Below, piece after piece: positions 19,547 through 31,900 of a stretch of DNA of 37,991 nt. The notes beneath the pieces are model-generated. The model made no database searches and was not told where the DNA came from. It saw nothing but the letters and a program-made list of their open reading frames with translations. The translations under genes and the position numbers were made by a program. Position 1 is the stretch's first letter. Each line of letters opens with the position of its first letter. The stretch spans positions 1 through 37,991 of the forward strand of contig LSRY02000087.1 in the NCBI GenBank assembly GCA_001643675.2. The letters are read 5' to 3'. Origin of the DNA: Monocercomonoides exilis (Eukaryota; Preaxostyla; Oxymonadida; Polymastigidae).

Positions 19547-20468
19547 ATTTTCAGTAAAAATGGTTTGATTTTTGAAACAGTCACACAGGTGAAATTCATT
19601 TCATTTTTGAAAGGAAAGAAATAAATAGCAATTAAGAGAATTGATTCATTCGAAAAACATTCAAAAAAACAAAAGAAAATAATCATTTTGAGAAAAGTGT
19701 TGATAATCGTTTGTCATATTCATAATTTACCATAAAATTTTTAAGTTCCTATAATGCTGATATTTATCATTTCTTTCTGAATTTATTGATATTATCATGG
19801 TTCAAGAACTTTGAATTTTGAATGCAAATTTTGAAATATTTGTTGGGAATTCAACGATGTTGGTTGAGTGAATTTTAAAATCTGACAAATATGTGATATT
19901 AAAAAAATGATATATTTTTCTCTTTAAAAAATCAGAATCAAGTGAAATATATTCATATTGATTTTCAGATTGAAATAATTATGAACGCAATCTCACTAAA
20001 TTTTGTGTGAATTTTTTTATTCCGTTTCTTTATGCAATACGCTCTCGGAAATTAAAATAATAAAGTTTCGATGATAAACAATTATTTCTTTTGATGAAGT
20101 GCCAACGAAAAATTATGTGCACAAACACTTTTGCTTGCTATTTTTGAAAACTTTTCACACGCGAACAGACTAAAAATTATTTTAATAATAATTTTTTAAC
20201 ACGGCAAAAGTGGCATCAATCGACACCTATTTTGATCACACTCATTACATTCATATTTATGTTATTTCTTTTCTTAAACAATCTCTGAATTGAAGATTTT
20301 TAGTGTTATACGACTAATTGTTTTCGCGTTTTATTTGCTATGGTTAAGAAAAGGTAAAAAAGTTAGGGTTTTCCTAGAAAATCTAATTATTTTTGTAAAT
20401 AAATGATAAGAAAGAGATGATTTTTAATATTTGAATATAGTTATTTTTCTAAATAAAATTAGAATATA
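19547..20468. other. AT-rich intergenic DNA (right arm)
   Basis: Mirror of 18360-19292 with small homopolymer-length differences. No gene supported. Confidence 0.5.
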
Positions 20469-20722
20469 TGGATGATTATTTTTGAAATCATATTTTTTGA
20501 ACAAAAAATTCGATTTGATAATATCGTTTTGAATATTGATAAATGGACACAGGAAAGTGATAAATCCTATAAAGACAATCTTTGTATTCCATTTTCATCA
20601 AATATTGGCTTTTGACACAATTGAAATGATTTTTCATTTCAAAGATTAATTGATTCTCTTGACAATGAATTATCAAAATAATCAGCATCCCGAAAAAGTT
20701 ATGATTTCAAAATAATCACCCA
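20469..20722. mobile_element. MITE with TA flanks (right arm copy)
   Basis: A 254-bp mirror copy of 18101-18359. It begins TGGATGATT, ends AATCACCCA, and has TA at 20467-20468 and 20723-20724. It is five bases shorter than the left copy, through run-length differences. It lies in the same orientation as the outside copy at 3564-3820. Confidence 0.8.
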
Positions 20723-21305
20723 TATTAAATATTTATCATTTAATATGTTGGGAAAATGATTATGGATGTTAATTTTAGGGTGTCGGTTGAGTTCACTCTT
20801 ACCTTTAATACAAATAACTATCTTGTTTTTTCAATAAAAAATATAATCACAAATTGGTTTGTTGAATTTTATTAAAATGAATAAGAATTTTTTTCAGTGA
20901 TTTTTCAGAAACACTTTTGTTTATGTGCTAACAGTCAAACAATTAAATAACATCCAAAAAGTGTGGAATATTGCTTCTAATATCATCATAAATTCAAGTA
21001 TTGAATTAACAAATAAAAATTATTATTTGATTTTAAATTGAAACAACAATAGAATTTATATTTAGTTAAAACAAAGAATTTTTTGAATCATAATCGTGCT
21101 TTCTTGATTGATTTTTCTCCCGATTTTGAATCATTTTTTGGTGAATTTCTTTGAAATGAAAAATACTATTAATAACATAATTCAACTTGGAAGAAAGCCA
21201 ATGCCTCAAAATAGACATGTGCTGAAATGCAGAGTGTATGTGGCACGTGCATGCAAATGCCATGAATCAGCCAATAGAAGAAAAGGCACGTAGAAGAAAT
21301 CCTTT
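20723..21305. other. AT-rich intergenic DNA (right arm)
   Basis: Mirror of 17508-18100. No gene supported. Confidence 0.45.
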
Positions 21306-21564
21306 CTTCACAAACAAAAATATAAAGGAAAAATAAAAGAAAGAAAAGAAAAGAGAGCAAGATAAATTCAAGCAGATATCGCAATTGTGCGTGATGACGG
21401 GCATCTCACCATATTCGTCACACAAAATGCGGCTGCAATCCATCCATTCATTTGCTTCCAATGCTTCTTCAATGGATCTTCTATCTGTGAAATCTTGTGT
21501 GACCAATTCCACTAGCCTCTTCTTTTTCCGTTTCTCTTTTCTTTGTCATTCCATTTTCAAACAT
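21306..21564 (-). other. possible small ORF or 3' UTR downstream of the giant gene (right)
   Basis: Mirror of 17249-17507: an ATG-started stretch (MFENGMTKKRETEKEEA) and, in the next frame, SIEEALEANEWMDCSRILCD before a purine tract on the plus strand. The same frame change is needed. Function unknown, and it may simply be transcribed 3' sequence of the giant gene. Confidence 0.2.
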
Positions 21565-21611
21565 TGTTATGCTCATCCGTCAAAATCACGCTCACTTTAA
21601 TTTCTGCCTTC

Positions 21612-24600
21612 TCAGTTGCTTCCTTCCCCACTGAACCTGCTGTATTTCCTGTAGCTTCCTGATTCTTCCTCCAGCCCAATCGCATCGGTCACTGTGAGCA
21701 TGACTGTCCCGGCCGGGAACAGCCCAATTAGCACCCGCTTCACATCTGTCAGAGTGCACCTGTCCCTCGCCTCTTGCGAAAAGCACCCTTTCACCAGCCC
21801 TTCCAGCCTGCTCCCTTCCAGTCCTCCCGTCTTCGGCCGCTTTCCTTCTTTCAGCCACATCCCCGCCACCTCTGCTTCATACTCGCCAAACGGGATCTCC
21901 AGCGTCAGACTCTCCCACAGCATCATCCCAATCGAGAACACAACTGTCTTCTTTGTGGCTCCCAGATCTTTGTTCATCAGCAGCTCTGGCGCCTTCCACC
22001 GCAGACACTCTTTCCGGTTGTCATCCTCATCCTCAAAGGCCGACGAAGGTGGTGGTGATTTTGAGAATCTCTCGCTCTTCACAGAAACATCAGAGGAAGA
22101 GGTGACAATTGTCGAGGTGGAAGAAAAAGTGGATGAAGTGTCTGAGTCTGAGGAGCAGTCGGAGTGGAGTGCAATGCAGATCACCATGTGCTCAGAAAAC
22201 AGCACGATGTGAGGGCTGAGGTTGGCAAGAGAAGGCAATTCCTGTTCTTCATCAAATGAGTGGAGGGCAAGGTTGGCCACCCAGAACAGGATCTGAGCAG
22301 CCGAGACCTCCCGCTCCTGCAGAGTGCCTATCGCCATCTCTTTCTTCTCATTCCTTCCATGAAGCAACATGAACAGCGAATCCCTCAAGTCCACAATGAG
22401 CTTCTCATGTGGCGATGAACAGGCCATTGCATCCACCAGATTCGACATCGATGAGGTGGTTGGACACAGATCCTCTCCTCGAACAAATGTTGTGTCTGTG
22501 TCTGTAGTGTCTGTTGTTGAGGTGGATGAAATGGATGGCGATGGTGTTCTTTTCCTCGTCTCTTCCTCATCTTCAACCTTCTCAAGCATCCATTGAGGGA
22601 TCTTGTCTGAATCTCTCCCCAAGATGTATTCTGTTGAGCCACTCTCACTCAACAAATGCTCTGATGACTCTGAATGTCCCAAGCTTTTCTCATACACTCT
22701 CTTCTTTATCCTCTCTTCATTCTTCTTCTCTGCCTCCCTCTCAGCTCTCCTCCACTGCTCCTCGGGTGACATCTCCATCGTCACCATCTCAAACGCTTTC
22801 GGATCCTTCTTCACTGTGTCTTCAACAATCACTTCCAGCTCTTCTGTTCTTCTCTTTGCTTTCCGGACTATAAATATAATCAATGTTATTAAAAGAATTA
22901 CTACTACTGCGATGCAAACAATAACTGGCCATGATGCATTTGGGCTTTGTGCTCCTTCTGTTATTTTCTCATCGCCAAAGCTCTTCTGCTCGCTCCTGTT
23001 CTTCAGGATGAAAGAATCAGTTGGTCGCCGAATGCTCTCGTCTCCAAACAGAATGCACACTGACACTTCAACCTCTTCCGATACTCCATTTATTTTTGTG
23101 GAAGGTATCCAGCTGTGAATCTCAGTTTCAGATTTGTAGTCGCTCTCATTCATATTTTGCTTTTCTATTTGAGACTCACTTCCAATTGAAAAAGCTATCT
23201 GAACTGTCAGATTGCATGGAAGAAGAAGCCTTCCGATGAATGTGAGCTCTGTTGTAATTTCTCCTTTTTCCATCTTCACCGACTCTAGCACAGGGATAAA
23301 AAATGATGATGCTCGCTCTGAAGCAATTCCACCAAGCACACAATTGCTATTTGCAATCCACATGGATGTGCTTGGCAACATGCCGTCTCCTCCTTTCAGG
23401 CTTGCGATTGACAGCATGCCACGATCAGCGCATGCTATATTCCTTCGTGCAGATGGATATCCTTTCACCTTTGCATTGTTGTCCCGAAACTCCCCTTGAT
23501 CTATCATCACATTCCCTCCAGACACAAATAATCCCCCGATTGGCGATTCTGATATGGTGGTGCCTCTTATTATTGTCTCAGACTGTTGCAGGGCAACTAG
23601 TGATCCATTCCATTTGCATATCTCGCTTCTTGGCGTCTTTGACTCCACGGTGTCGTCCATTCCTTTCCCGCTAAAGCTGCAGTATTCAATTTCTGTTTCA
23701 TGGCATCTATCAGAAGATAGCAACATGCCATTCTGCACAAGTGCCGAGCATCTGCTAAAAGTGATGTTTCGCATTCGCAGATTTGTTAAGCGCGTAAAAC
23801 AGAAAAGTGTTTGCTTTCTTGCCTCGATTGATATATTTTTAAATGAGCCCATTGAAAGAGAGTATTCTTCACTGTTTCCACTCCTCTCACCAGCATTTAT
23901 TCCCTGAAAGGCAAACAGCGCTCCACTGCCGCACACAACATCATGGCACTCGACTTTTTCCATGCCCAATAATTCGCATTCTTTTACAAGAATCGCATCA
24001 CATGCACAGAAAAGCGATTCCATGATTAGGGAAGTGCAGCGCAGCGTTGATTGTCCTTCACATGCTATCAGCGGACATTCTGACGATATCTGTCTCAGTG
24101 TTGTGTTTTCCAGTTGCAGACATCCCCTTGCCTCCACTTGCACCAAAATGGCATTTATCTTGGTGGAATCTCCCATCTCTGCATCGCTTCGAAACGAGCA
24201 CCTTGTCATTTGTGTTGTGCCTCTGCTGCACTCCACAAAGCATCCATGACCACGCATGCTCTCTGCACAAACAACAAACGAAATCCCCCTGAAGAAAACT
24301 GCCTCCGAACACAGCACCACATACTGGCGTGTGCATTCCAGTTGTGTGCCAATGCGCAGAAGTGCAGTCTCTGATCCCCGCGATCGTATCGATACATTTG
24401 CCACGTCCACTTCCTTTCCAATCAACCCTTCTCCAACAACCACAATCTGGCTTTCAAAGTCATATGTGAGATGGCCAACAGCATACCCAACCGACAAGCA
24501 TGGAAGCGCCTGAGTTCCACAGTTTTTGCTGTCTTCACTTGCTGATCCATCATCCGAGCTCGTGAAGATCGTGTCATTCTGATATATCACAATAAACTCA

Positions 24601-25973
24601 ATCAGATTCACTGCCTCCACACACAACTCTGCTCTGTCTATTCCAAATATTGCATTCAGCCTGTTGTACTTCGATTCTCTCAGATCAAACTGGAACTGCG
24701 TCTCGTTGATCTGCTCTTTGATGTTGTTGCACTCCACAAACAAATCCCTCCCGATATGCGCAATGTTCGAGTCGAACTTGATATTAGCAAAAAGCATGTT
24801 CAGGCTTCCTGCATGCACAGCCTCAACATAGAAGCCGCCTCCACACCCATTCTGTGCCGAACAGCTGCACAGCCCAATCGTCGAACCCCTCACGTCCAAG
24901 CATCCGCCAGAGCTCAATCGAAACAGAATTGCCCCTCCTTTCTGCGAATTGCTGCTTGTGCACATTTCAAGCATACTCGAATTAATGCAAAGTTTGCTTC
25001 CACTGCCTCTTCCTCCAACAACCACAACGCTTCCGCTCTCTCCGTTGTTTGTGATATTCTTGAATGAGCACTTGTTTAATGAAATCCCTGCTCCAGCGTT
25101 TTTGCTGTTCATTTGCTCAGAGTCGTCATCTCTCATGCTAATTATGCATCCTTCTTCAACATTTATCAATTCTGCACTGACAGAATCCAACACACAATCC
25201 ACATGAGACGCTATTTCCATCAAACTTCTTCCAAACGATGAGCGGCTCACTGTCATTCCTTCCAGCAGCACAGCCCCTCTCAGCACAACGACAAATGAAG
25301 CGCTATTTTCCAGCAAAGCTCTGCCGTTCATCCAAGCCTCGCAGCTCGTCAACCTCAAGTTCCCATCTTCGCTGACAATCACCCCGTTTTCCTCGTTTGA
25401 AAACCCCTCTGCCACAACAAACGAGATCTTTTCAAAACAAAGCACCCCTGCATTTCGCATGCACACGTCATGTTGTTCGTCATCGCCCTGCACGACGCAA
25501 AGCTCAGCTCTTGATTGCTCCTCTTCTTCCTCCCCAATCGACTTCACTTCATAATCCGAAAGCACCCCATTCTCCTTGTAGTTGCAGCCTCCATCGATCA
25601 CAACTATTTTTGTGGGGGACTCTGACTCAAATTGCTTCACCCCGTGAGTCCAGCTCCTGCACGGATCCTCTGCTCCTCCACATCGCAACAAGTCATACCC
25701 GGCTCGAGCAATGTGCACTGTGCTTCCTTTGTACTGCACAAGAAACCTCAGAAGCGTTGTTTCATTATGCACTGCATCGCTTCCCATCAGCCCATTGTCA
25801 TCTTCCTTGACAAAATCCAACGAAAACATGAAGCTCGACTTTGTCACTGTGGCATTCAGGTCTTTACACGCAACAAACATGTGCTCCCCGATTTGTGCGT
25901 GATTCGCTGCAAAATTGACACTTTTCAGCAGCAAACAATTAGACTGAACGGCTTCTTTCCCATCAACATACAA
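21612..25973 (-). CDS. part of the right giant gene: C-terminal 1,453 codons, uninterrupted
   Basis: The longest open stretch in the window. It carries ectodomain modules with GYDLLRCGGAEDPCRSW (about 25685) and module ends NHAQIGEHMFVACKDL and NIAHIGRDLFVECNNI, then the membrane span and the pseudokinase. It covers the site (about 25616) where the left copy loses a C and breaks. The ATG at 25973 is internal; the frame break just before it comes from a G run (four here, six in the left arm, five needed). Juxtamembrane sequence is RKAKRR, two residues shorter than in the left copy. Confidence 0.85.
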   Translation of the reverse strand: MYVDGKEAVQSNCLLLKSVNFAANHAQIGEHMFVACKDLNATVTKSSFMFSLDFVKEDDNGLMGSDAVHNETTLLRFLVQYKGSTVHIARAGYDLLRCGGAEDPCRSWTHGVKQFESESPTKIVVIDGGCNYKENGVLSDYEVKSIGEEEEEQSRAELCVVQGDDEQHDVCMRNAGVLCFEKISFVVAEGFSNEENGVIVSEDGNLRLTSCEAWMNGRALLENSASFVVVLRGAVLLEGMTVSRSSFGRSLMEIASHVDCVLDSVSAELINVEEGCIISMRDDDSEQMNSKNAGAGISLNKCSFKNITNNGESGSVVVVGGRGSGSKLCINSSMLEMCTSSNSQKGGAILFRLSSGGCLDVRGSTIGLCSCSAQNGCGGGFYVEAVHAGSLNMLFANIKFDSNIAHIGRDLFVECNNIKEQINETQFQFDLRESKYNRLNAIFGIDRAELCVEAVNLIEFIVIYQNDTIFTSSDDGSASEDSKNCGTQALPCLSVGYAVGHLTYDFESQIVVVGEGLIGKEVDVANVSIRSRGSETALLRIGTQLECTRQYVVLCSEAVFFRGISFVVCAESMRGHGCFVECSRGTTQMTRCSFRSDAEMGDSTKINAILVQVEARGCLQLENTTLRQISSECPLIACEGQSTLRCTSLIMESLFCACDAILVKECELLGMEKVECHDVVCGSGALFAFQGINAGERSGNSEEYSLSMGSFKNISIEARKQTLFCFTRLTNLRMRNITFSRCSALVQNGMLLSSDRCHETEIEYCSFSGKGMDDTVESKTPRSEICKWNGSLVALQQSETIIRGTTISESPIGGLFVSGGNVMIDQGEFRDNNAKVKGYPSARRNIACADRGMLSIASLKGGDGMLPSTSMWIANSNCVLGGIASERASSFFIPVLESVKMEKGEITTELTFIGRLLLPCNLTVQIAFSIGSESQIEKQNMNESDYKSETEIHSWIPSTKINGVSEEVEVSVCILFGDESIRRPTDSFILKNRSEQKSFGDEKITEGAQSPNASWPVIVCIAVVVILLITLIIFIVRKAKRRTEELEVIVEDTVKKDPKAFEMVTMEMSPEEQWRRAEREAEKKNEERIKKRVYEKSLGHSESSEHLLSESGSTEYILGRDSDKIPQWMLEKVEDEEETRKRTPSPSISSTSTTDTTDTDTTFVRGEDLCPTTSSMSNLVDAMACSSPHEKLIVDLRDSLFMLLHGRNEKKEMAIGTLQEREVSAAQILFWVANLALHSFDEEQELPSLANLSPHIVLFSEHMVICIALHSDCSSDSDTSSTFSSTSTIVTSSSDVSVKSERFSKSPPPSSAFEDEDDNRKECLRWKAPELLMNKDLGATKKTVVFSIGMMLWESLTLEIPFGEYEAEVAGMWLKEGKRPKTGGLEGSRLEGLVKGCFSQEARDRCTLTDVKRVLIGLFPAGTVMLTVTDAIGLEEESGSYRKYSRFSGEGSN

Positions 25974-28900
25974 AGCGCCCCTTTCCCATTCTCTTCAGTG
26001 CATGCACACCCTTCCAGTGTGCATCCCTCCATCTTTACCGAATCACCGCCACTCGTTTTGATTTGCATCAGCCCTCCTTCCTTGCTTGATCTCGTTTGAG
26101 CCGTGCTGAATGAGCTGTTTATCGCACACATTGTGCCACGAACAGAAAAGGGAGCAGAAGCATACTCGCCAGACGATGTGTACGAACTGCTTTCAATAAC
26201 AAGCTCGCCCCCTGTGACTGATACAGCCACATATTGAACTGCAGCGCCACTCGCTTTGGATATGGAGCAGTTGATAATCGACAGCAAAGAGCTTGCAGAC
26301 GACGAAGCAATCATCGAACGAACGGCAGATGATGCTGTTGGGGAAATGAGAATTTGATTGTGCGGAACAACAGCGCCTTGGCATTCCAAAACACTGCACC
26401 AGATATCCCATCCTGGATGTCATGTGAAATGTGCAGTTTGCTGTATTCTTCTGCTGGCAACGAAGCAACAACAAATGAAGACATATCGTATCCGCGACTG
26501 ACTGTTGCACCCTCCTGTATTGCCAGCTCCTTTGGATCTGCGTCTGCCTGCGTGTTGCAATAGCCTCTCCAAAATGACTGGCAGGGATGCATCAGCACCC
26601 CGCAGCCCAAAGTGTCATACCCTTCGCTGGACACAACAGCCTGCATGCAGTGCGCCTGAATAAGAAACAGCCTCAAATCCACTGGAGAGGGAAAGCGCGT
26701 TGCATCAATACCCTTCAGATCAGCAGCCTTCCCGTCGCTCCCACTTGCCAGCTCAAACCTGAACCTTTCTTGTGTCACCGATGCATTTAGTTCTACACAT
26801 TCCACAAACATGTCCTTCCCTCAAAGGCATCATTCTCACTCAACTGAATATTTTTGAAGTAAAAATCTCCACCAAACCCGGCACACAGCTTGACGAACAG
26901 GCATCCTCCATAACCTTTCTCATTGTCGCATGCCCAATGGCTCATTGCCCCAGATTCTATCTTCAGCTCTGCTTCCTTGCTCATTTCGCAGCAAGCAAAA
27001 CTCCCATTCACTGAACTTCGCCCACAACCCTCAAGCGCACACTCCTCGCCCATCATCAAGCTCGACCCTTCCTTCACAGTGACAAATCGTCCTTTCTCTG
27101 CTCTTGCATGGCTCACGTTCATCATGCTGAATTCCACCCGAGCATTGCCTCTGCTTTCAAACATATTCGGGCCATCTGTTGCAATGTGGGAAATTGTGAC
27201 GTTTTGGCAAACCATTTCTCCACCAAGGCAAAGTCCAATCCCACATTCATTGCAAAAATCAACACTTTCAAACTGAACAGAACTCATCTCAACTGCACCT
27301 CCGGTTTCATATACCAGCCATCTTGTCACCTCTGATTGGTCTTCATCTCCTCCTTCGCCTCCTCTTCCAAATGCACAATCTGTCACTGCGCATCGTCCGC
27401 AGCTGATAGCAAAGACAGAATTCAACTCAAAAGAAGATACCGAAGATAATTGTGAAGAAGTTAATGCTGGCGAAAGTTCTGTTGCAAATCTGAAAGTCAA
27501 GCCTCGAAGCGAAAGGGATATGTTTTCATGAGACACACATAGCTGCCCGCTTTGTTTTATCTCCAGCTCTGGGTGAATTGCCTTTGCCCCTTCAATTGCG
27601 AGCGATGAGTCTCGATCAATAACTGATCCCAAAAATGTGCCCGACACAATCCTTATTGTGGTCTGATTTTCGTTCATTGCTTTGAACCCATGCAACACAT
27701 CGCCACATGGTGTTTCTTCGTGCCCACACCCCTCTGAATTTATCACTGTTCCATCAACAAATACAATCTCCTCGCCTGCCGGAAAAAGCATAACTAATAT
27801 CGAAGTGTTGATTACCACTCCAGAACTCTCATCATAAACCCAAAACCGCTCTTTTTCATCATCCTCTTCGACTGTTCCTTCCCACAACTCCTGATACAGC
27901 ATCTTTCTCGCCTGCGGGCAAATCACATACACATCTTTCCCCACGCTTGCTTTGTTCTCTGCAAATGTGTTGTGCTTCATGCTGTACTTTACACTCACAT
28001 CCACAAACCGAGCAAACAACCCTCCCCCAAACCCTGCTTCTTCATCCACCCCATTCTTTTCAAAAACGCACCCTCAATAATCAGCTTCCCATTTCTCATC
28101 ACCTCCACAGCTCCGCACCCTCCCCTTCCAGCATGCTCCCCACAACTCACATTGCCAAATGTGCTCCCTCGGATCTCGCACTTGCACCCTTCTCCTATTT
28201 CTCCACTGAATGCCCCTCCACTCCCTGCTGTTCTCGACACGTTCCAGATGCTCAGCCCTTTCATGTTAACGGATGCGCACCCGCAAAACCACACCAAGCA
28301 GCTGTCTCCAAGAGCAGACGAATTCATCCAAGAATCATTCATGCTGAGCAATCCACAGCTTTGCCCACACACAACTCCTCTTTCTCCTTCCACAGAAATA
28401 CCCTCAAACTTCACCCCACTTAGCTCCACTTTTGAGTCCAGCCCTCTTCCATCCACAAGCCCATGTTGCACAGCACACAACTCCATCGCTGAAAAATCAT
28501 CCATCACAAGCATCCCTCCTTCCACACTAACAAATGAATAATCAATCCTCCTTGAGTCTGCCTCAACCTTCGCCAAACACCTTCTGAGCTCCAGTTTGTC
28601 TTTGCTGCACCTCAGAAAGCTTTCACGTTGGTAGTTAAATGAAGGCGGCATCCCAAATGAGACATCTTCAAAAGTGATGTTCTTTTTGGTCTCTATCAAC
28701 CAGTCGGATTCTCCTTCTCCTTCTCCATGGACCATTCTTTCGTGGCTGTTGCCTTGGGTGTTGATGGTCATTTCTTGAGCATCCAGAATTATGGAATCGC
28801 AAAACCCAAAGTCTGCAAGAAGCGTAACCACCACGTTTTCCGATCCTTTTCGCAGTGCTGCAGCATGCACAATTCCTCTGCACGGATAATCCTCAAACCC

Positions 28901-31900
28901 GCATAATACATAATCGCACCCTTTGTCTCCAACAAACACATTCCCTGCGCTTTCTCGAAAGAACACAACAAGCGGAATCGGATTCTCTCTTGCTCCATTT
29001 TCCATCCCCATCAAATCCCACAGCCTGGGCGACTCTTCAACTTTCTTCATAAAGTCAAAGTTGAACGAGCCTTCATTCACCACCATTGATAAATTCACAC
29101 ACGAAACAAACACATTGTTTCCTCCCTTGTCAGCCATGTTCGCTTTTTCCCCTTCTCCAAATTTCACCCCCGCAATTATCATATCACTTGCCTCTTCAAT
29201 GCACTTCACCAGCATTCCTCCTCCAAATCCCTTCAATCCGCCACATTCGCCAGCCAGCGCTCGGCATCCTTCAGCCAGCATTCTATTCCCACTCTCTCCG
29301 ACACGAAGTCTTGCTGTCTTCGACAACTCCACAAAGCATCCTCCTCCGCTTCCTCCACTCACAGTGCAGTTCTCCATGTTCACATCGTTCAGCTCAAGCA
29401 CCATCCCTTCATCCAACATCCCAAACAGCACACATCCTTTTTCTCCGTTCCTTGACAAGCCTCTGAACGTGCAGTTCCTCACTCCCATCCACTTTCCCAG
29501 CTTATCTGCCAGCCTCACGCTGCCTGATCTGTCATCTGCCCCTTCCTCTGAAAATGTCGTGTTTCCTATTTCCAGAGTGCCAGATGATGCATAGACAACG
29601 CATCCATCTGTTGCTTCCGAACCCTTTGCATTCATCATTGTGCATTCATCCATGGTGCAGCTTCCTTCTCCTGTGATCCAAATCATGGCTCCACACGCAC
29701 ACACAGCATTCCTGATGGTCACATCATTCAACGTTGTCTGCCCTCCTGTGCAGGCGATCATGGAATATGCAGCTGTGAGTGACGAGCGTACACTCAGAGC
29801 GCACGAGCTCAATGTCAAGACTCCACTTTTCGTGCATATTAGATAAAACCTCGTGTTCAAGCTCGCTGGCCCAGTAATCTTCAGTCCCGTAAATGTTGTC
29901 GCACAGCTTGTCTCTATCATCCCATCCTGTTTCTTTGCAGCATTTTCGAACACGTCTATTTGAGAATATACTGATGTGCCGTTCAGCACAAATACTCCGC
30001 TGACAAGACTTGCCTCCGAGTATAGCGGCACAGTGTTTGATATTGATGCGTTGAGTCCGTTTTCCTCCACCCACCGAGCCATCACAAAGTCCATCGTTTC
30101 GCACCCGTGTCCAGCATATCCACATCTGTCGAAATCTTTTTGTTATCTCCACCAACCATAACTGGCTCAGGGTCGTCACGCAGATACAGCACCAACGGGA
30201 TTGCATATGTGCTGTTTCCTCCTTCATATCCCTCAAGCTCCTCTTCATTTGTGGTGTCAGCCACAAATCCGAGTGTGGCTTTTGTCACAGAAGCTGTGAA
30301 GTTGGGGGCTGTTAAAAACAGATTGTGTCCATGCCTGTCTGCTTGACATCCATCAAACTTCACTGCATTCAGCCCCATATTCACGTCACTGCTATTTGTC
30401 TCCAAATACATCCCTCCTCCATATCCCCCACTCCCTGCTGCAAAACTGCTTTGCACTTGCTCACAATCGTCTCCATGCTTCTTCCAATCTGCAGCTTGCT
30501 TCCGCCTTCCAGCACCAGTCTCAGCATTCCCCGTTTCCTCTTGGGCATGTCCCACTCATGTTTCCTCCATCTACAACCATTTCGCACCCCACTCCCAGCG
30601 TTCCGCGAAGGAAACACCCATCTCCTTGACCAGAAAGAGAGCAGTCTACGCTTGTCTCGCTCACATTGGTCTTCCTGGCTTTGTTCACAACAATCATCGG
30701 CTGCTTGCTTCCGCTGCTGCTTTCAAACGCACTCTTGCTGATTTTTGCCGTGGAGCCATCGCGAAGCACAATCAACCCTTCTTCTCCCCAGCTTGTCGTG
30801 TCAGCGAACGTTGCCTGCATCATCACCGTTTCAGACTCCGTTCCGCTGCACCTCACAAACGGCTCCACCAAAAGCACAAATGCTCCACAACAACACTGCT
30901 CATCAGCATCTTCCCTTTCTCACACGCACAAAACCAGAACGGGACAGACAGCACATCCGCATCGCCGCTCACCCGCGATGAAGAGAGCGTCAGCGCACCA
31001 TTCCCTTCCCCTTCGACTGCAAACACACAAGTCTGCGACTGTTTCAGTTCAGGCTCCAAGGCAAATGCCACAAGTGATATCTGCACACTGCTCCCCACCT
31101 TCACCATCTCGTACAGCCCACTCTCGTTCCCAACCATCCTCACCTCCGACATCCCTTCTTTCCCGCTCAAGTCATATCCCTCTGCTCCATCAAGCACCAG
31201 GCACTCTCTCCATGTGTAGCTCTTGTTGTACAGCACCAGATGCATCCCTTCCTGCTGCCCAAATGCATAGTCCATCGTCTTGCACTGATACTTTGCAAAT
31301 CCACATGCACTCACATCCACTCCCCGTCTCCCACACTCACTCGCGCTTCTCGCAGCTGCAGGAAATACACCAGCGGGATTCCAATATTCGGTGTTCTTCC
31401 ATCTTCTCCCTGCATCTCTTGCTCCGAGAAATACTCTGGATAGAACGGAAAATGTGCTTGAACAGTGCTTTTCTTGGGGTCACGGAGATTTGACAAACAC
31501 ATTTCGCCCCCAATCCGCATTGTTCTCCTCAAACAACGGGCGAGCCACACAGAAGTCTTCGCCTCCATCCTTCAGCACCAAACATATCCCTCCACCTCTG
31601 CTCTCTCCAGCAAAACCTCCTTCCCCACTCCGTTCTGCCCAGCATTGCTTCATCCCTGTGACTGAACTTTCTGATCCTATTCTCGCACAGCTTCCTCCAA
31701 CCATCTCCACCCAAATCGCTCCGCCATCCCCGCACTGCACCTGCACCCGGTCATCGTCACATTCCCAAACTCAAACATCTCTCCTGCCTCCAACGCCTTC
31801 TCTGCCACTCCCCGTTTCCATTTCTTTCTCGTTGTCTGAGGTTATATTCCCGCCTCGAACACAAACACTTCCTTCAGCACTCCACATCAGCAGACTGCAC